Below are positions 1-8,467 of a DNA stretch of 62,954 nt, piece after piece; position 1 is the first letter of the stretch, and every line of letters begins with the position of its first letter. The stretch lies in the IMG/VR virus record IMGVR_UViG_3300035703_000093, positions 1-62,954 of that record; one strand, written 5' to 3'. Source of the DNA: a virus. The notes beneath the pieces are model-generated. The model saw only the letters and a list, made by a program, of their open reading frames with translations, was not told the DNA's origin and did no database searches. The translations under genes were made by a program, and so were the position numbers.

Positions 1-162
1 ATGTGTGAGCGCGGCATGATCGGCACGGCGCTCTGGATCGGCTCGGCCGACCAGTCCATCGCGCTCCAGAATTACCAGCACGGTGTCGGCCAACTGGCCG
101 CCCGCAGCAACAACCGCGGGCATTCCCAGCGGGCTAAAATTCGAACCAAACGAGGATACTGA
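1..162 (+). CDS. C-terminal end of a phage protein (5' truncated)
   Basis: Frame 1 is open from the first base to a TGA at 160-162, giving about 53 residues. The first codon happens to be ATG, but the gene probably starts before the window. The visible end is basic (KIRTKRGY). It is followed after one base by the next gene, so it is probably the last part of an upstream gene in the same structural operon. No family is recognisable. Confidence 0.5.
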   Translation: MCERGMIGTALWIGSADQSIALQNYQHGVGQLAARSNNRGHSQRAKIRTKRGY

Positions 163-163
163 T

Positions 164-460
164 ATGCTGACCATCACCCACGTCCCCGCCACGAACCGCT
201 CTGGCAGCATCTCCGCTGGAGGCACCGCCCAGGATGTTTACACCGCCGACCAGCAGCCTAAGCACGGGTTCGAGTTCTACAACAAGTCGGACACGGCGAT
301 GTATCTCGACTGGGACACCGACGCGACGGCAGCCAATGGGGTGCCGGTGCCTGCGGGTGGCAGCTATTACCTGCCTGGGCCTGGTGGGGCGGTGCCTCCA
401 GGCCGCATGAGTGTGCTGTGCGCCACCACCGGGAAAACCTTCACCTGCAAAACCTTCTAA
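164..460 (+). CDS. small beta-rich phage structural protein
   Basis: About 98 residues. I chose ATG 164 because an AGGA-like ribosome site precedes it and it follows the upstream stop by one base. An in-frame ATG at 83 lies inside the upstream gene. The pattern (FYNKSDTAMYLDW, then a Gly/Pro-rich stretch, then a beta-strand-like end) resembles small beta-sandwich proteins encoded among phage head or tail genes. Function is not recognised. It is co-directional with the fibre-like gene that follows after 4 bases. Confidence 0.7.
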   Translation: MLTITHVPATNRSGSISAGGTAQDVYTADQQPKHGFEFYNKSDTAMYLDWDTDATAANGVPVPAGGSYYLPGPGGAVPPGRMSVLCATTGKTFTCKTF

Positions 461-464
461 CGCC

Positions 465-1469
465 ATGCCTGCCGGATCTACACCTTCGACTTTTGGGACT
501 CTCGGCGGCGCTCCCACCGACAACGCGGCGCTGGCGGCGGCGCTGGCGAGCGCTGGAGGATCGACTATTGATCTTACTCTGCAATCATGGGTGGATGCCA
601 CGGCAGGCGACGACCTCACGGGCGAGGTGGGCTCTCCGGCGGCCCCGTATGAAACCATCCAAGCAGCTTACGATGATGGTGCGAGGGTGTTTCATGTGAA
701 TGGCAGTGTAGGTGCGCTGTCCTTGGCGGATGCCACGCAGCATGTAGTCCTCTTGGGTGTAGGACGTGATCGCTCATTGGTAGGAGCTATCACGCTGGCG
801 GCAGGGAGTAGCCGCACTGTGCAAATTTCGGGCAACGGTGCGGCGCTCGTCAGCGTGGCAAGTATTACAACGACTTCTCCGTCGGACACGACGGGAGCCT
901 ATTTGTTGATCTCCAGTCTTTACCTGAGTGGGACACTTGTCAGGTCTGGCATGACCGGCTCACACTCTACCTCCAGCACCCCAAGCAATCCCGGAGCGCC
1001 GGGAGGCACTGGCGGTTACTCAGGTCCAACCAAGATGACCGGTGTGGAATTTAATGGTCACATCACCTTTACGGGCGGCAATGGAGGGACTGGTGGGCCA
1101 GGAGATGTGGTGGAGGATTTCGGCTCAGACGGAGGCGAGGGAGGCGCGGGCGGCTTCGGAGGCGAGCTGCACATGGTCCGGTGCTCAAGCGCCGGGACAT
1201 TAAACATCGTGATGTCTGGCGGATATGGTGGAGCTGGCGGCGATCCAGGATCGGGCGCGGAATCCACTGGAAATCCGGGCAATTCCGGCCCCACAGGCGA
1301 CGGCGGGAATCTAACCTTGGAGTATTGCAACATGCCGAATGTGACGCCGATCCTGTCGGGTGGCAATCCAGGCAACCTGATCTCTCAATTCTCCATTTAC
1401 TCGACTCCAGCCGATTACGCCCCAGGAGGCGAAGTCGCCAACATCATCGCCGGGGTCTGGACACCCTAA
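465..1469 (+). CDS. glycine-rich beta-helix-like tail fibre or spike protein
   Basis: About 334 residues from ATG 465, just after the previous stop. Residues about 40-75 carry the 'AGDDLTG...PYETIQAAYDDGARVFHV' type of pattern common at the start of right-handed beta-helix (pectate-lyase-like) phage proteins. Residues about 180-290 are glycine-rich with GGxGG and GxxG runs, like those of collagen-like or glycine-rich fibre tips. Expected role is host attachment at the virion tip, inferred from composition and position. Gly-rich fibres vary fast, so homology may be hard to detect. Confidence 0.65.
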   Translation: MPAGSTPSTFGTLGGAPTDNAALAAALASAGGSTIDLTLQSWVDATAGDDLTGEVGSPAAPYETIQAAYDDGARVFHVNGSVGALSLADATQHVVLLGVGRDRSLVGAITLAAGSSRTVQISGNGAALVSVASITTTSPSDTTGAYLLISSLYLSGTLVRSGMTGSHSTSSTPSNPGAPGGTGGYSGPTKMTGVEFNGHITFTGGNGGTGGPGDVVEDFGSDGGEGGAGGFGGELHMVRCSSAGTLNIVMSGGYGGAGGDPGSGAESTGNPGNSGPTGDGGNLTLEYCNMPNVTPILSGGNPGNLISQFSIYSTPADYAPGGEVANIIAGVWTP

Positions 1470-1515
1470 AACCAAACCATGAGCCTCCTCGCCCAAACCT
1501 TCGAGTGACAGAATT

Positions 1516-1833
1516 ATGAGTGAAATTCTCCGCAACCTCAAAGCCTTTGGACTGACGCCCTGGCAGCTCGTGCTGGGGGCGGCCATAGCCTATGGGTGGG
1601 TCAATAGCCTCATGCCGATGCCATCGGCCATGCAGGCGATGAACGGCGAGGTTCGGGCACTCAACAAGACTGTGCAGGATCTGGGGACCAAGGTGGAAAT
1701 TCATGCAGTGCTCATCTCGCAGATTACCGAGATCAAGACCGAGATGTCGAGCATGCGACGCGAACTTTCCACCATCGAGGGCCGGCTGGCGCACTCCTCC
1801 AATTACCGCGCCAAGGGCGGTTCTGAACCGTGA
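1516..1833 (+). CDS. single-TM coiled-coil protein, holin- or spanin-like candidate
   Basis: 105 residues. Residues about 15-35 (WQLVLGAAIAYGWVNSLMPM) form one hydrophobic helix. Residues 40-92 have heptad-like spacing (VRALNKTVQDLGTKVEIH...ITEIKTEMSSMRREL), a predicted coiled coil. One N-terminal membrane segment plus a coiled coil fits an inner-membrane spanin or an atypical holin. It sits among tail-side genes, a usual place for lysis genes. The endolysin of this phage is elsewhere (49748-50290), so the lysis role is tentative. Confidence 0.6.
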   Translation: MSEILRNLKAFGLTPWQLVLGAAIAYGWVNSLMPMPSAMQAMNGEVRALNKTVQDLGTKVEIHAVLISQITEIKTEMSSMRRELSTIEGRLAHSSNYRAKGGSEP

Positions 1834-1903
1834 CGCCGGCGCTTGACACTTTTCCGACCTGCCACCCTTTTTTTCAAAGAACCCCTAACACCCAAAAACG
1901 ACC

Positions 1904-2692
1904 ATGAAACACATCGCACTCCTCCTCACCACGGCCCTGCTGTGGTTTTCCCATGTCCCCGCCTCCGGGCAGGTTGCCAACATCACCCAGACCCGCCAGG
2001 GCATCTCCTACGCGGCCTCGGCGAAGACAGTGATGAGCGCTTACACGGCCCAACGCGAGGACCACACGCTCCTCGCGAACGCCACGTCGGCGGCTTTCAC
2101 GATCTCGCTGCCCCCGGTGAGCACGAAGGCCTACCCTTACCTGGTGATCAAAAAGAGCGACAGCAGCACCAATGCCGTCACGGTTGACCCTTACGGCAGC
2201 CAGACCATCGACGGGCAGTCCTCGCTGACGCTGGCGGTGCAGTATGCCGGTGTCGTGCTCCATGCGGACGCCACCGAATGGCGGGTGATTGCGACCATGC
2301 CAGTGATCGAGCTGACGGAAAACACGACGACCACCAATGCCATCACGGCGGCTGAGAGTGGCAAGACCTTCCTGCTCAACTCCGCCACTGAATTCGTCAG
2401 CACTTTGCCCGCGCCGCAGGTCGGTCTGCGATACACGTTCATTGTGGCGGCGGCTCCGACGGGAGCCAGCTACACCGTGGTGACCACCAGCTCCGCCAAC
2501 GTCATCAAAGGCATGCAGGTCTGTGCTGCCGACGCCGCCGGCGACACGGGCACCGCGGATGACACCATTAGCTTCGTCGATGGGCAGGCGGTGGCAGGCG
2601 ATATGGTCACGGTCTGGTCGGATGGCACCTCTTGGTTTGCGGTGGCGCATTCCCGCGTGGCAGCAGGCATCACCTTCACCCAGGCCAGCTAA
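1904..2692 (+). CDS. exported beta-repeat protein with tail-fibre-type domains
   Basis: 262 residues. The N-terminus (MKHIALLLTTALLWFSHVPASG) is a clear Sec signal peptide: basic residue, hydrophobic core, then an AxG-like site before Gln. After it come two related beta modules. The first has the phage-fibre pattern NAVTVDPYGSQTIDG followed by a ...ATEWRVIA strand. The second (FLLNSATEFVSTLPAPQ...) is a divergent copy. Such modules are seen in virion fibre proteins, so a signal peptide on one is unusual. It may coat or remodel the host surface. Confidence 0.7.
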   Translation: MKHIALLLTTALLWFSHVPASGQVANITQTRQGISYAASAKTVMSAYTAQREDHTLLANATSAAFTISLPPVSTKAYPYLVIKKSDSSTNAVTVDPYGSQTIDGQSSLTLAVQYAGVVLHADATEWRVIATMPVIELTENTTTTNAITAAESGKTFLLNSATEFVSTLPAPQVGLRYTFIVAAAPTGASYTVVTTSSANVIKGMQVCAADAAGDTGTADDTISFVDGQAVAGDMVTVWSDGTSWFAVAHSRVAAGITFTQAS

Positions 2693-2696
2693 CCCC

Positions 2697-3188
2697 ATGC
2701 GCACGATCACGGCTGACCACCAACCGGATGTCCGTCCTATCAGGGACGCGGGCTTTTTGTGGGGAAAGCCGTGGTATCGCGTGCAGTCCGACTGGGAGCT
2801 GGAATACAATGGCATTTTAATCCTGGCGCGGAAACACTACGGATTTGACGGGGCCAGTGTGCCCCGTCTTTGCTGGGGCCTCATGGGTTACACTCCCGAC
2901 GGCCTGCACCGTGCGGGTGCGCTGGCGCACGACATCGGGTGCGACCGTGAGGGCATGCTCATCACCGGCGCGGCGATTGGACGGCCGGAATACCCGGCGG
3001 TGCTGTTGGGGGATTCGTCGGTTCGCATCACCTTGAGCACCTTTGCCGGACAGATGGAATCTGATGAGGTGCATCAAATGTTTCGGGACATCCTCGACCA
3101 CACGGAAGGGAGCCGTCCGCGAAAGAACAAGATTTTCCACGGATCGGTGCGGGCCTTCGGACCGCGCTGGCCGACGCTCCAGCCATGA
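2697..3188 (+). CDS. DUF1353-family phage protein
   Basis: 163 residues from ATG 2697; the upstream in-frame ATG lies inside the previous gene. The central segment GFDGASVPRLCWG followed by HRAGALAHDIGC matches the DUF1353 signature (a DGASVPR motif, then an A..HD motif near conserved cysteines or aspartates). The family is found in phages near tail and lysis genes, and its biochemical role is not established. The stop overlaps the next start by four bases, so translation is probably coupled. Confidence 0.75.
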   Translation: MRTITADHQPDVRPIRDAGFLWGKPWYRVQSDWELEYNGILILARKHYGFDGASVPRLCWGLMGYTPDGLHRAGALAHDIGCDREGMLITGAAIGRPEYPAVLLGDSSVRITLSTFAGQMESDEVHQMFRDILDHTEGSRPRKNKIFHGSVRAFGPRWPTLQP

Positions 3189-4261
3189 GCAAGAATTTCG
3201 ACTGGTATGACCTGCCGGACCCGACGAAGCGCGGGTTCACGGTGCTGGCGCGTGAAACAGACCGGGATGTGGACATTCCAGACTTCCTTGGGACGCCGAC
3301 AACCTTTGCCGATTGCCCCGCCTGGATCACCCATGGGTGCAACGTCATCAGCCCCTTGGATGAGTATGTGCTGGTCCACGCCGAAAAGGCCGGGGAGCTG
3401 CAACGGCGGTTTTACTTTGCCCCAGATTTGCCGCGTGAGACAGCCCAGACGCCGTTCCGCACCTACTATGAAACCGAGCCAAGCATGTATTGGCCCAAAG
3501 TGCTGCTTTCTCTCAAGGCCTACAGGCGGTCTGAAAATGATGCCTACATTGTCCGTCCGCGCTACAAAGAAGCCTATCAAGGGCCGACGCGGGTGAAAAT
3601 TGAGGAGTTTTTCTCCCCAACGCCGTTTGAGATCCCGCTTTATGAGCCGATGGTCGAGCGCGGGCTCAATGAAGAAATCGGGTTTGAATACTACGATGGG
3701 GTGGATGGGCCGTATTGGCTTTCGGTGGGGAGCTTGAATTTGGACTCATGCTTGCATCCAGCCATCTCCATCACGGTTCCACTGAACCCTGCCATCGAGA
3801 TCGGCATTGTCACTTACACGACCGCCAGCCTCTCGGACACAGCCACCAATTACGAGGACTGGCCGGATGAGCTGGTGATTGATGACAGGCCGCGTCAGGT
3901 GCTCGGTGGCTGGGTGCGTCGGCGTGTGACGGCTTTGCGGCCCATGATTGTGAGTGTCACCTTGCCAACCAGCGCCAGCATCACCAGCACGGGGGCAACC
4001 TTGGGCGGCACTGTGGCGATAGAAGACAATGCCGTGGTGACGAGTCGCGGCGTGGTCTATGCGCCGACCGCACAGGATGCCAACCCAGAAGTTGGCAACT
4101 CCACCGCCACCTCTGCCACCACCTCCGGCACGACTGGAACCTTTACCTTGGCAGTCACGGGTTTGACGCCGAGCACGGCTTACAGCTACAAGCCTTGGGC
4201 GCTGACGAGCCAGGGAGTGCGGGTGTATGGGCCAGTCGGAACCTTCACCACCTCCGCGTGA
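3185..4261 (+). CDS. tail structural protein with C-terminal fibronectin-like module
   Basis: 358 residues. The N-terminal 250 residues are not recognised but look globular (many aromatic and acidic residues). The last 90 residues (SASITSTGATLGGTV...GTFTLAVTGLTPSTAYSYKPWA...GVRVYGPVGTFTT) match a fibronectin-III-like beta-sandwich of the kind found in phage tail and adhesion proteins. It overlaps the preceding gene (ATGA) and the following one (TGATG), so it belongs to a tight three-gene tail block. Confidence 0.7.
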   Translation: MSKNFDWYDLPDPTKRGFTVLARETDRDVDIPDFLGTPTTFADCPAWITHGCNVISPLDEYVLVHAEKAGELQRRFYFAPDLPRETAQTPFRTYYETEPSMYWPKVLLSLKAYRRSENDAYIVRPRYKEAYQGPTRVKIEEFFSPTPFEIPLYEPMVERGLNEEIGFEYYDGVDGPYWLSVGSLNLDSCLHPAISITVPLNPAIEIGIVTYTTASLSDTATNYEDWPDELVIDDRPRQVLGGWVRRRVTALRPMIVSVTLPTSASITSTGATLGGTVAIEDNAVVTSRGVVYAPTAQDANPEVGNSTATSATTSGTTGTFTLAVTGLTPSTAYSYKPWALTSQGVRVYGPVGTFTTSA

Positions 4262-5283
4262 TGCTGCCTGCTTTGCGAGCTTTGTTCAACGAGCCGCGCC
4301 GCTTGTGGGCAGGCAAGGGAACGAAAATGCAGGGATACGGCCAAAAGAAGTCTATCAGTGGGGTGCAGGCCACCGGCACGGGTGGTGTGCTGACTTTGGG
4401 GCGGTCGGATAAATCAGGCACCACGCCTGACCAAGGTAGCGCCGAAGAACCAGTGGAACTTCGTGCCGGCCAGGGGGTGCGCCTTCATGGCTACGGGGGC
4501 ATTCACACACTGGAGCGGTTGCCAGTGCCACCGGTCGAAGACAAGCCAATCCTCGGCACCGCCCGGCTTGAGTGGGACATTGAGGTGTCGCGAGGTTATG
4601 CAACCCTCTGCCATTTGGGGGAGAGTTCTGAAAACCCAGGAAACTGGGTGATCAGCAATGAAACCCAGCAGATTTACACGCTCGGCTCGTATGTGGAAAG
4701 CAATACCGCCAGCGGCGTGGTGCGTGCTTGGGGTGCTGGCGAGACGCCGCCTGACGCCTGCGATGCGCCGGTTTTTGAGTCGGATGAGGACCCAGGCTTC
4801 GATTACGGCGATTTTGTTAGCTCGTCCTACTCGGAGGAGGTTATTCCTTTTGAGGATATCATTCCTGATGCCATTGCAGCCATCGAGGTGGATGGATCTA
4901 TTGCTAGCTCCGCCCAGGAATGGCCGAGTGAATCATGGGAGGATGTCAGCAAAGGGGTGATTGCTTTTTCTCAGTATCTGGGCGCTGTCGCCGCTTTTGT
5001 GACTCAGGATTTTGACGTGGTGCCAGGCGAGGCAGATGGCGCGGTGGCGACCCGCACACGCTTTCGGCTGCGCAACGCGGGAGACTGCATGCTCCGCGTC
5101 AATTGCGGTTTCTACGGCAGCGGGCTGCCAGGAGGCGCAACCGATGACGCTCGCGACATCTACCTGCCCAAGGGGGCGCAAACTGGCTGGATCGAATCTG
5201 CGGCTGTTAATCCCGACCCGCTCAAAGGGCTCTCTGCCTCCATCCAGCGGGTGCGAATTGGTCCATGGAAGTATGTGGCGTGA
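4261..5283 (+). CDS. putative tail or baseplate protein
   Basis: 340 residues from ATG 4261, which overlaps the upstream TGA (TGATG). The N-terminal part has Gly-rich repeated phrases (MQGYGQKKSISG, VRLHGYGGIHTL), and the rest is acidic and beta-rich. No enzyme motif is visible. It is the last gene of the left structural block. Its TGA abuts the integrase stop exactly (TGATCA at 5281-5286), leaving no space for a terminator between the convergent genes. Confidence 0.65.
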   Translation: MLPALRALFNEPRRLWAGKGTKMQGYGQKKSISGVQATGTGGVLTLGRSDKSGTTPDQGSAEEPVELRAGQGVRLHGYGGIHTLERLPVPPVEDKPILGTARLEWDIEVSRGYATLCHLGESSENPGNWVISNETQQIYTLGSYVESNTASGVVRAWGAGETPPDACDAPVFESDEDPGFDYGDFVSSSYSEEVIPFEDIIPDAIAAIEVDGSIASSAQEWPSESWEDVSKGVIAFSQYLGAVAAFVTQDFDVVPGEADGAVATRTRFRLRNAGDCMLRVNCGFYGSGLPGGATDDARDIYLPKGAQTGWIESAAVNPDPLKGLSASIQRVRIGPWKYVA

Positions 5284-6483
5284 TCAGGCCACGGTCGCGG
5301 AGATGGCACGTTGCAAGACAGCGGCCAGTTTTGAAGCGGAGCGGTGCGTGTATCGTTCGTTTTGGCGTGCGCTGGAGTGCCCGGTGATGTCTTTGCGGAC
5401 TTCATAGGGCACGTCGGCCTCGTCGAGCAAAGTGTTCGTGGTGTGGCGGAAGCTGTGGAAGGTTTTGTTGGTGAATCCCCGCCCTTTGGAGGTGGGGTCT
5501 TTCTCGCGGCGTTCGCGCACGACGCCGGCGGCGTCCAGGATGGCGCTGAATTGCTCGCTAAGGCCCCCATTACCTCCGGTGGGCGTTCCAGCCAGGCTGG
5601 GAGCCAAAGGCACGCCTGGGCGCAAGGAAAGCGTGCGGAGATGGCTTTCCAGCGGCTCCACGATGGGGATGTGGAGGAGCTTACCGGTCTTGCCCTGTGT
5701 GTTGTGCCACACGCGGGGTTCTTTTTTGGTCGCCGCGGTGAAGTCCTCCGGCTTGGCGTCGGCGCAGTCCTGGAGGCGCTGTCCGGTGCAAATGCCCAGC
5801 AGGCAGACGGTCAGCCAGTCGGTCTGCTTCGTCCTCCGCAGGTGAGCGAGGATCTTGGCGAGATCGTCGGTGTTGAACGGCTCCCGGATGTCAGCGGTGC
5901 CATACTGGCGGAGCACCAGCTCTGCCGGATTTCGCGGGCAGAAGCCCTCCGCACGGGCTCGGTCGAAGATGGCCTGGAGCGTTTTGACGGCATTGTTGGC
6001 CGTGGCGGGCTTCCGCCCCTCGTCAATCATGTCGAAATACCATTCCTGGAGCGTGTCGCCGTCCATGAGGTTCAGCGGCCGGGTTTTGTCGGGACCAAGC
6101 CATCGGGTGAGCAGCCGGACATGGCCGGCGTAGGATTCCAGCGAGCGGGCGGCGATGCGGGACTTTTGCAGCGCCAGCCATTCGTGCGAGTATTCGTCCC
6201 ATTGACGGGTTTCCAGCACAGGGCGGTGTCCGGCGGTTTTGAGGATGTCGTTCACGACTTCGAGCACGTCCTCGCGTGTGAGGCGGACGGTGCTGCGGTC
6301 TGGTGCCACACGAAAAGCGACAGCCTGGAATTCATCGGCCACTTTCTGGGCGGTCTTCGCCTCGCTGCATTTGGTCGATTTCATCACCCTGCGCCAGCGG
6401 CCCTGGCTGGCGTCGTAAACCCAAAATTGAGCCTGCCAGAACTGACTGTTCGGGTGGTGGCGAATGGAGGCGGTGTAGTTCAT
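5284..6483 (-). CDS. int: tyrosine site-specific recombinase (phage integrase)
   Basis: 399 residues. It integrates and excises the phage by recombination between attP and a host tRNA gene. Residues 1-60 are an arm-type DNA-binding region, 90-185 a SAM-like core-binding domain (YAGHVRLLTRWLG, TANNAVKTLQAIFDRA), and 200-390 the catalytic domain. Catalytic residues read as Arg236 (TGQRLQD), Lys in GKTGKLLHIPI, His343/Arg346 (HSFRH), His369 (TGHS) and nucleophile Tyr378 (NERYTH). All are present, so it should be active. The gene points away from a tRNA 3' fragment 170 bases upstream, the usual attP arrangement. Confidence 0.95.
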   Translation of the reverse strand: MNYTASIRHHPNSQFWQAQFWVYDASQGRWRRVMKSTKCSEAKTAQKVADEFQAVAFRVAPDRSTVRLTREDVLEVVNDILKTAGHRPVLETRQWDEYSHEWLALQKSRIAARSLESYAGHVRLLTRWLGPDKTRPLNLMDGDTLQEWYFDMIDEGRKPATANNAVKTLQAIFDRARAEGFCPRNPAELVLRQYGTADIREPFNTDDLAKILAHLRRTKQTDWLTVCLLGICTGQRLQDCADAKPEDFTAATKKEPRVWHNTQGKTGKLLHIPIVEPLESHLRTLSLRPGVPLAPSLAGTPTGGNGGLSEQFSAILDAAGVVRERREKDPTSKGRGFTNKTFHSFRHTTNTLLDEADVPYEVRKDITGHSSARQNERYTHRSASKLAAVLQRAISATVA

Positions 6484-6654
6484 CTGGCGGGGGCGGGTTG
6501 GATGATGTTCAACGCAAACTTCAACGGTGGTTCCGCTGATTCTTCAACAGAAAGCAAATAAGCGAATCGCGCAACTGAAAAAGCTAAACGGGCATTTTCC
6601 CTGCGTAGAGCGTATTTTGTGGGGTTGGAGTTGAGGGTGTTTTAAGTGGTTCTA

Positions 6655-6689
6655 TCGTGTCGGCGGTTCGATCCCGTCCCGAGCCACCA
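6655..6689 (+). other. attP core: 3' part of a tRNA gene
   Basis: The bases form a T arm (GGCGG / TTCGATC / CCGTC at 6662-6678), an acceptor 3' strand CCGAGCC (6679-6685), a discriminator A and an encoded CCA (6687-6689). No matching acceptor 5' strand (GGCTCGG) or D arm lies upstream, so this is only the 3' portion of a tRNA. The GTGTC just before the T stem would suit a class I tRNA such as tRNA-Phe, but identity is uncertain. Phages that integrate in tRNA genes carry exactly this fragment to restore the gene. The position beside int and phage genes on both sides fit attP. Confidence 0.75.
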
Positions 6690-6719
6690 CGAGGCCGGAA
6701 GCCTTGATTTTCCTTGGAT

Positions 6720-6742
6720 GCAGCGCGAACGCTGCTTTTTTT
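6720..6742 (+). terminator. Rho-independent terminator behind the tRNA fragment
   Basis: GCAGCG-CGAA-CGCTGC forms a perfect 6-bp stem with a stable tetraloop, followed by seven T. It lies 30 bases after the tRNA CCA. It may be the host tRNA terminator captured with the att core, so that integration restores both the tRNA end and its terminator. That origin is inference. Confidence 0.85.
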
Positions 6743-6818
6743 ATGATGGAGGTTCAACGCAAAGTTCAACACATTAAGCCGTAGTTGCGCGTTTTGCTCA
6801 AGTGGCTAGCTTGCTCCC

Positions 6819-7076
6819 GTGCCAATCGCTGACCCCCATGCCCGCCGAGAGTACATGCGTGACTACCACGCGGAGTTCCGGCTTGGGCTGCGGCGCTCGG
6901 AAGCGCCGGCGGTGGCGGAGGCAAAGATGGACACCCGCCGGGCGGAGCGTGAGGAGTATTTGCGGCGCTGGGCGGCGGAGAACAAGGAGCGCCGAACCGC
7001 GCAGCGCCGTGAACAGCGCCGGGCGGCGCGGCAGGCGGCCCTGGCGTCGGCGCTGGGCAAGGTAACGACGACATAA
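6819..7076 (+). CDS. small Arg-rich protein of unknown function
   Basis: 85 residues from a GTG start at 6819. The beginning (ADPHARREYMRDYHAEFR) resembles the start of many short phage proteins. The middle is strongly helical and basic (RRAEREEYLRRWAAENKERRTAQRREQRR), so a nucleic-acid-binding helix is possible. It is followed by the next gene 8 bases on. No family is recognised. Confidence 0.55.
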   Translation: MPIADPHARREYMRDYHAEFRLGLRRSEAPAVAEAKMDTRRAEREEYLRRWAAENKERRTAQRREQRRAARQAALASALGKVTTT

Positions 7077-7084
7077 CCGATTTT

Positions 7085-7735
7085 ATGAGCACAACCCAAA
7101 TCACAACGATTGAACTGGAGGTGGAGGGCATCACGCGGGCGGAGCGCGAGGTGCTGGCGGACATTTTGAACGATGCGCGGTTGTCTGCGGAGCGGCTGGC
7201 GAGGGCGGCGAGCAAATGGGTGGCGCTGTCGGTGGAGTCGCGGGAGAAGATCGCGGCGCAGAGCAATCCCTCGCTGCGGGAGTTTTGGGCGCGGTTGACC
7301 CGCGTGGGAGAGGGTTTGCTGCACCCGCAACTGGTGATGATCGGCGGAAAGGCGGCGACGTGCCTGGGGAAGCTGCCGCTGGAAGATCAGGAGCGGTATT
7401 TGCGCGAGCGGGTGCCGGTGGTGGTGCGGCGCGGTCGCGGTTTTGATGTGCGCCTGGTGGATGTGGCGGAGATGAACGACGAGCAGCGTCGGCAGGTGTT
7501 CAAGGTGTCGGACAGTGGCGCGGTGGTGGTGCGTGATGAAGAAGCGCAGAAGGCCTATTTTGCGAACCGGGCCGCGCAGCTTCTCGTGGAGCGGGAGAAG
7601 GCGGACGCGATGAAGAAGGTGGAGCGCGTGGGCTGGCGCGTGGAGGGTGGCAAGGTGTGGGTGAAGCCGGACAAGGTGGAGAGCGGTCTTACGCGGCGGG
7701 ACGTGGTGACGATGCTGCGGGATCTGGGGGAGTGA
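7085..7735 (+). CDS. hypothetical phage protein
   Basis: 216 residues. Mostly helical and highly charged; residues about 15-70 look like a helical bundle (ITRAEREVLADILNDARLSAERLARAASKW). The C-terminus (GLTRRDVVTMLRDLGE) is typical of a folded end. It is co-directional with the preceding gene and converges on the early operon at 7772, with a dispersed repeat (GAATGAGGAATGACGAA) in the gap. No function is assigned. Confidence 0.6.
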   Translation: MSTTQITTIELEVEGITRAEREVLADILNDARLSAERLARAASKWVALSVESREKIAAQSNPSLREFWARLTRVGEGLLHPQLVMIGGKAATCLGKLPLEDQERYLRERVPVVVRRGRGFDVRLVDVAEMNDEQRRQVFKVSDSGAVVVRDEEAQKAYFANRAAQLLVEREKADAMKKVERVGWRVEGGKVWVKPDKVESGLTRRDVVTMLRDLGE

Positions 7736-7771
7736 GAGGAGATGATGAAGCCCGAATGAGGAATGACGAAT

Positions 7772-8467
7772 TCACCAGCGGTCGCGTTCGGTCCATGAGT
7801 GGTGGTTGGACCCACTCGCTGGGCTTTTCATGAAAACGAGCCAGTGGGTTTTCGCTGTCTTCCCACAGCGTTGACCGACGAGCGGACGCTCAGGAGTCAG
7901 CGCGAGAATTTGCGACACTGGCACCTCATGTTCGTTCCATTTGAAGATCAGCGTCCCCTCTGGCTTGAGGACTCGGAAGCACTCAGTGAATCCTTGGCGG
8001 ATCATCTCGCGCCAGTCCCCTTCCAGTTTCCCGTATTTCTTGGCCTGCCATCCTTTTTTCCCAGCGCGGACAAGATGCGGCGGATCGAACACAACCATTG
8101 CAAAATGATCGGCAGGGAACGGCAGTTCGGTGAAGTCCGCCACAATATCGGGATTGATTTCGAGAGTGCGGACCCCGCCCGCGCTGCTCACGTCTGGCAG
8201 AGCATGAGTCTCACGGCGGTTGTCCACGAAAACGGCTCGGCTATCTTGCCGGTCGAACCAGAACATTTTAGAGCCACAACAGGCGTCAAGGACGGGAGCT
8301 GGTGGTGGAGGTGTCCAGCCCAACTCAATCAATTTTTCACGCACGCAGCGCTCTTTGAAGCAGGCGATTTCACGGTGGATGTCGTGGAGCATGCCCGCAG
8401 TCTCGAAAAGCAGGGTTTGGGTTTCTGGGTCCCATTTGGGAGTGATGTTGAGTTTGAAGGCGTTCAT
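7772..8467 (-). CDS. SAM-dependent methyltransferase
   Basis: 231 residues from the ATG at 8467, which overlaps the upstream stop (ATGA). An in-frame ATG nine codons earlier is less likely. Motif I reads LDACCGSKMFW (residues about 60-70). The catalytic-type motif IV is FDPPHL, followed by a helix and the KPEGTLIFKWNE strand. DPPH near DPPY suggests an amino-methyltransferase acting on DNA or a base. Such orphan methyltransferases often protect phage DNA from restriction. Last gene of the 14-kb early operon. Substrate is unknown. Confidence 0.8.
   Translation of the reverse strand: MNAFKLNITPKWDPETQTLLFETAGMLHDIHREIACFKERCVREKLIELGWTPPPPAPVLDACCGSKMFWFDRQDSRAVFVDNRRETHALPDVSSAGGVRTLEINPDIVADFTELPFPADHFAMVVFDPPHLVRAGKKGWQAKKYGKLEGDWREMIRQGFTECFRVLKPEGTLIFKWNEHEVPVSQILALTPERPLVGQRCGKTAKTHWLVFMKSPASGSNHHSWTERDRW

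Noticed and set aside
411-1469. Diversity-generating retroelement target in the fibre-like gene
   Set aside because: No reverse transcriptase gene and no template/variable repeat pair is visible in the window.
5344-6561. 405-codon rightward frame over the integrase
   Set aside because: Antisense shadow; the integrase has all catalytic residues in the other frame.
6584-6772. 62-codon leftward frame containing GGSGRDRTADT
   Set aside because: It is the antisense of the tRNA 3' fragment, a well-known false protein pattern.
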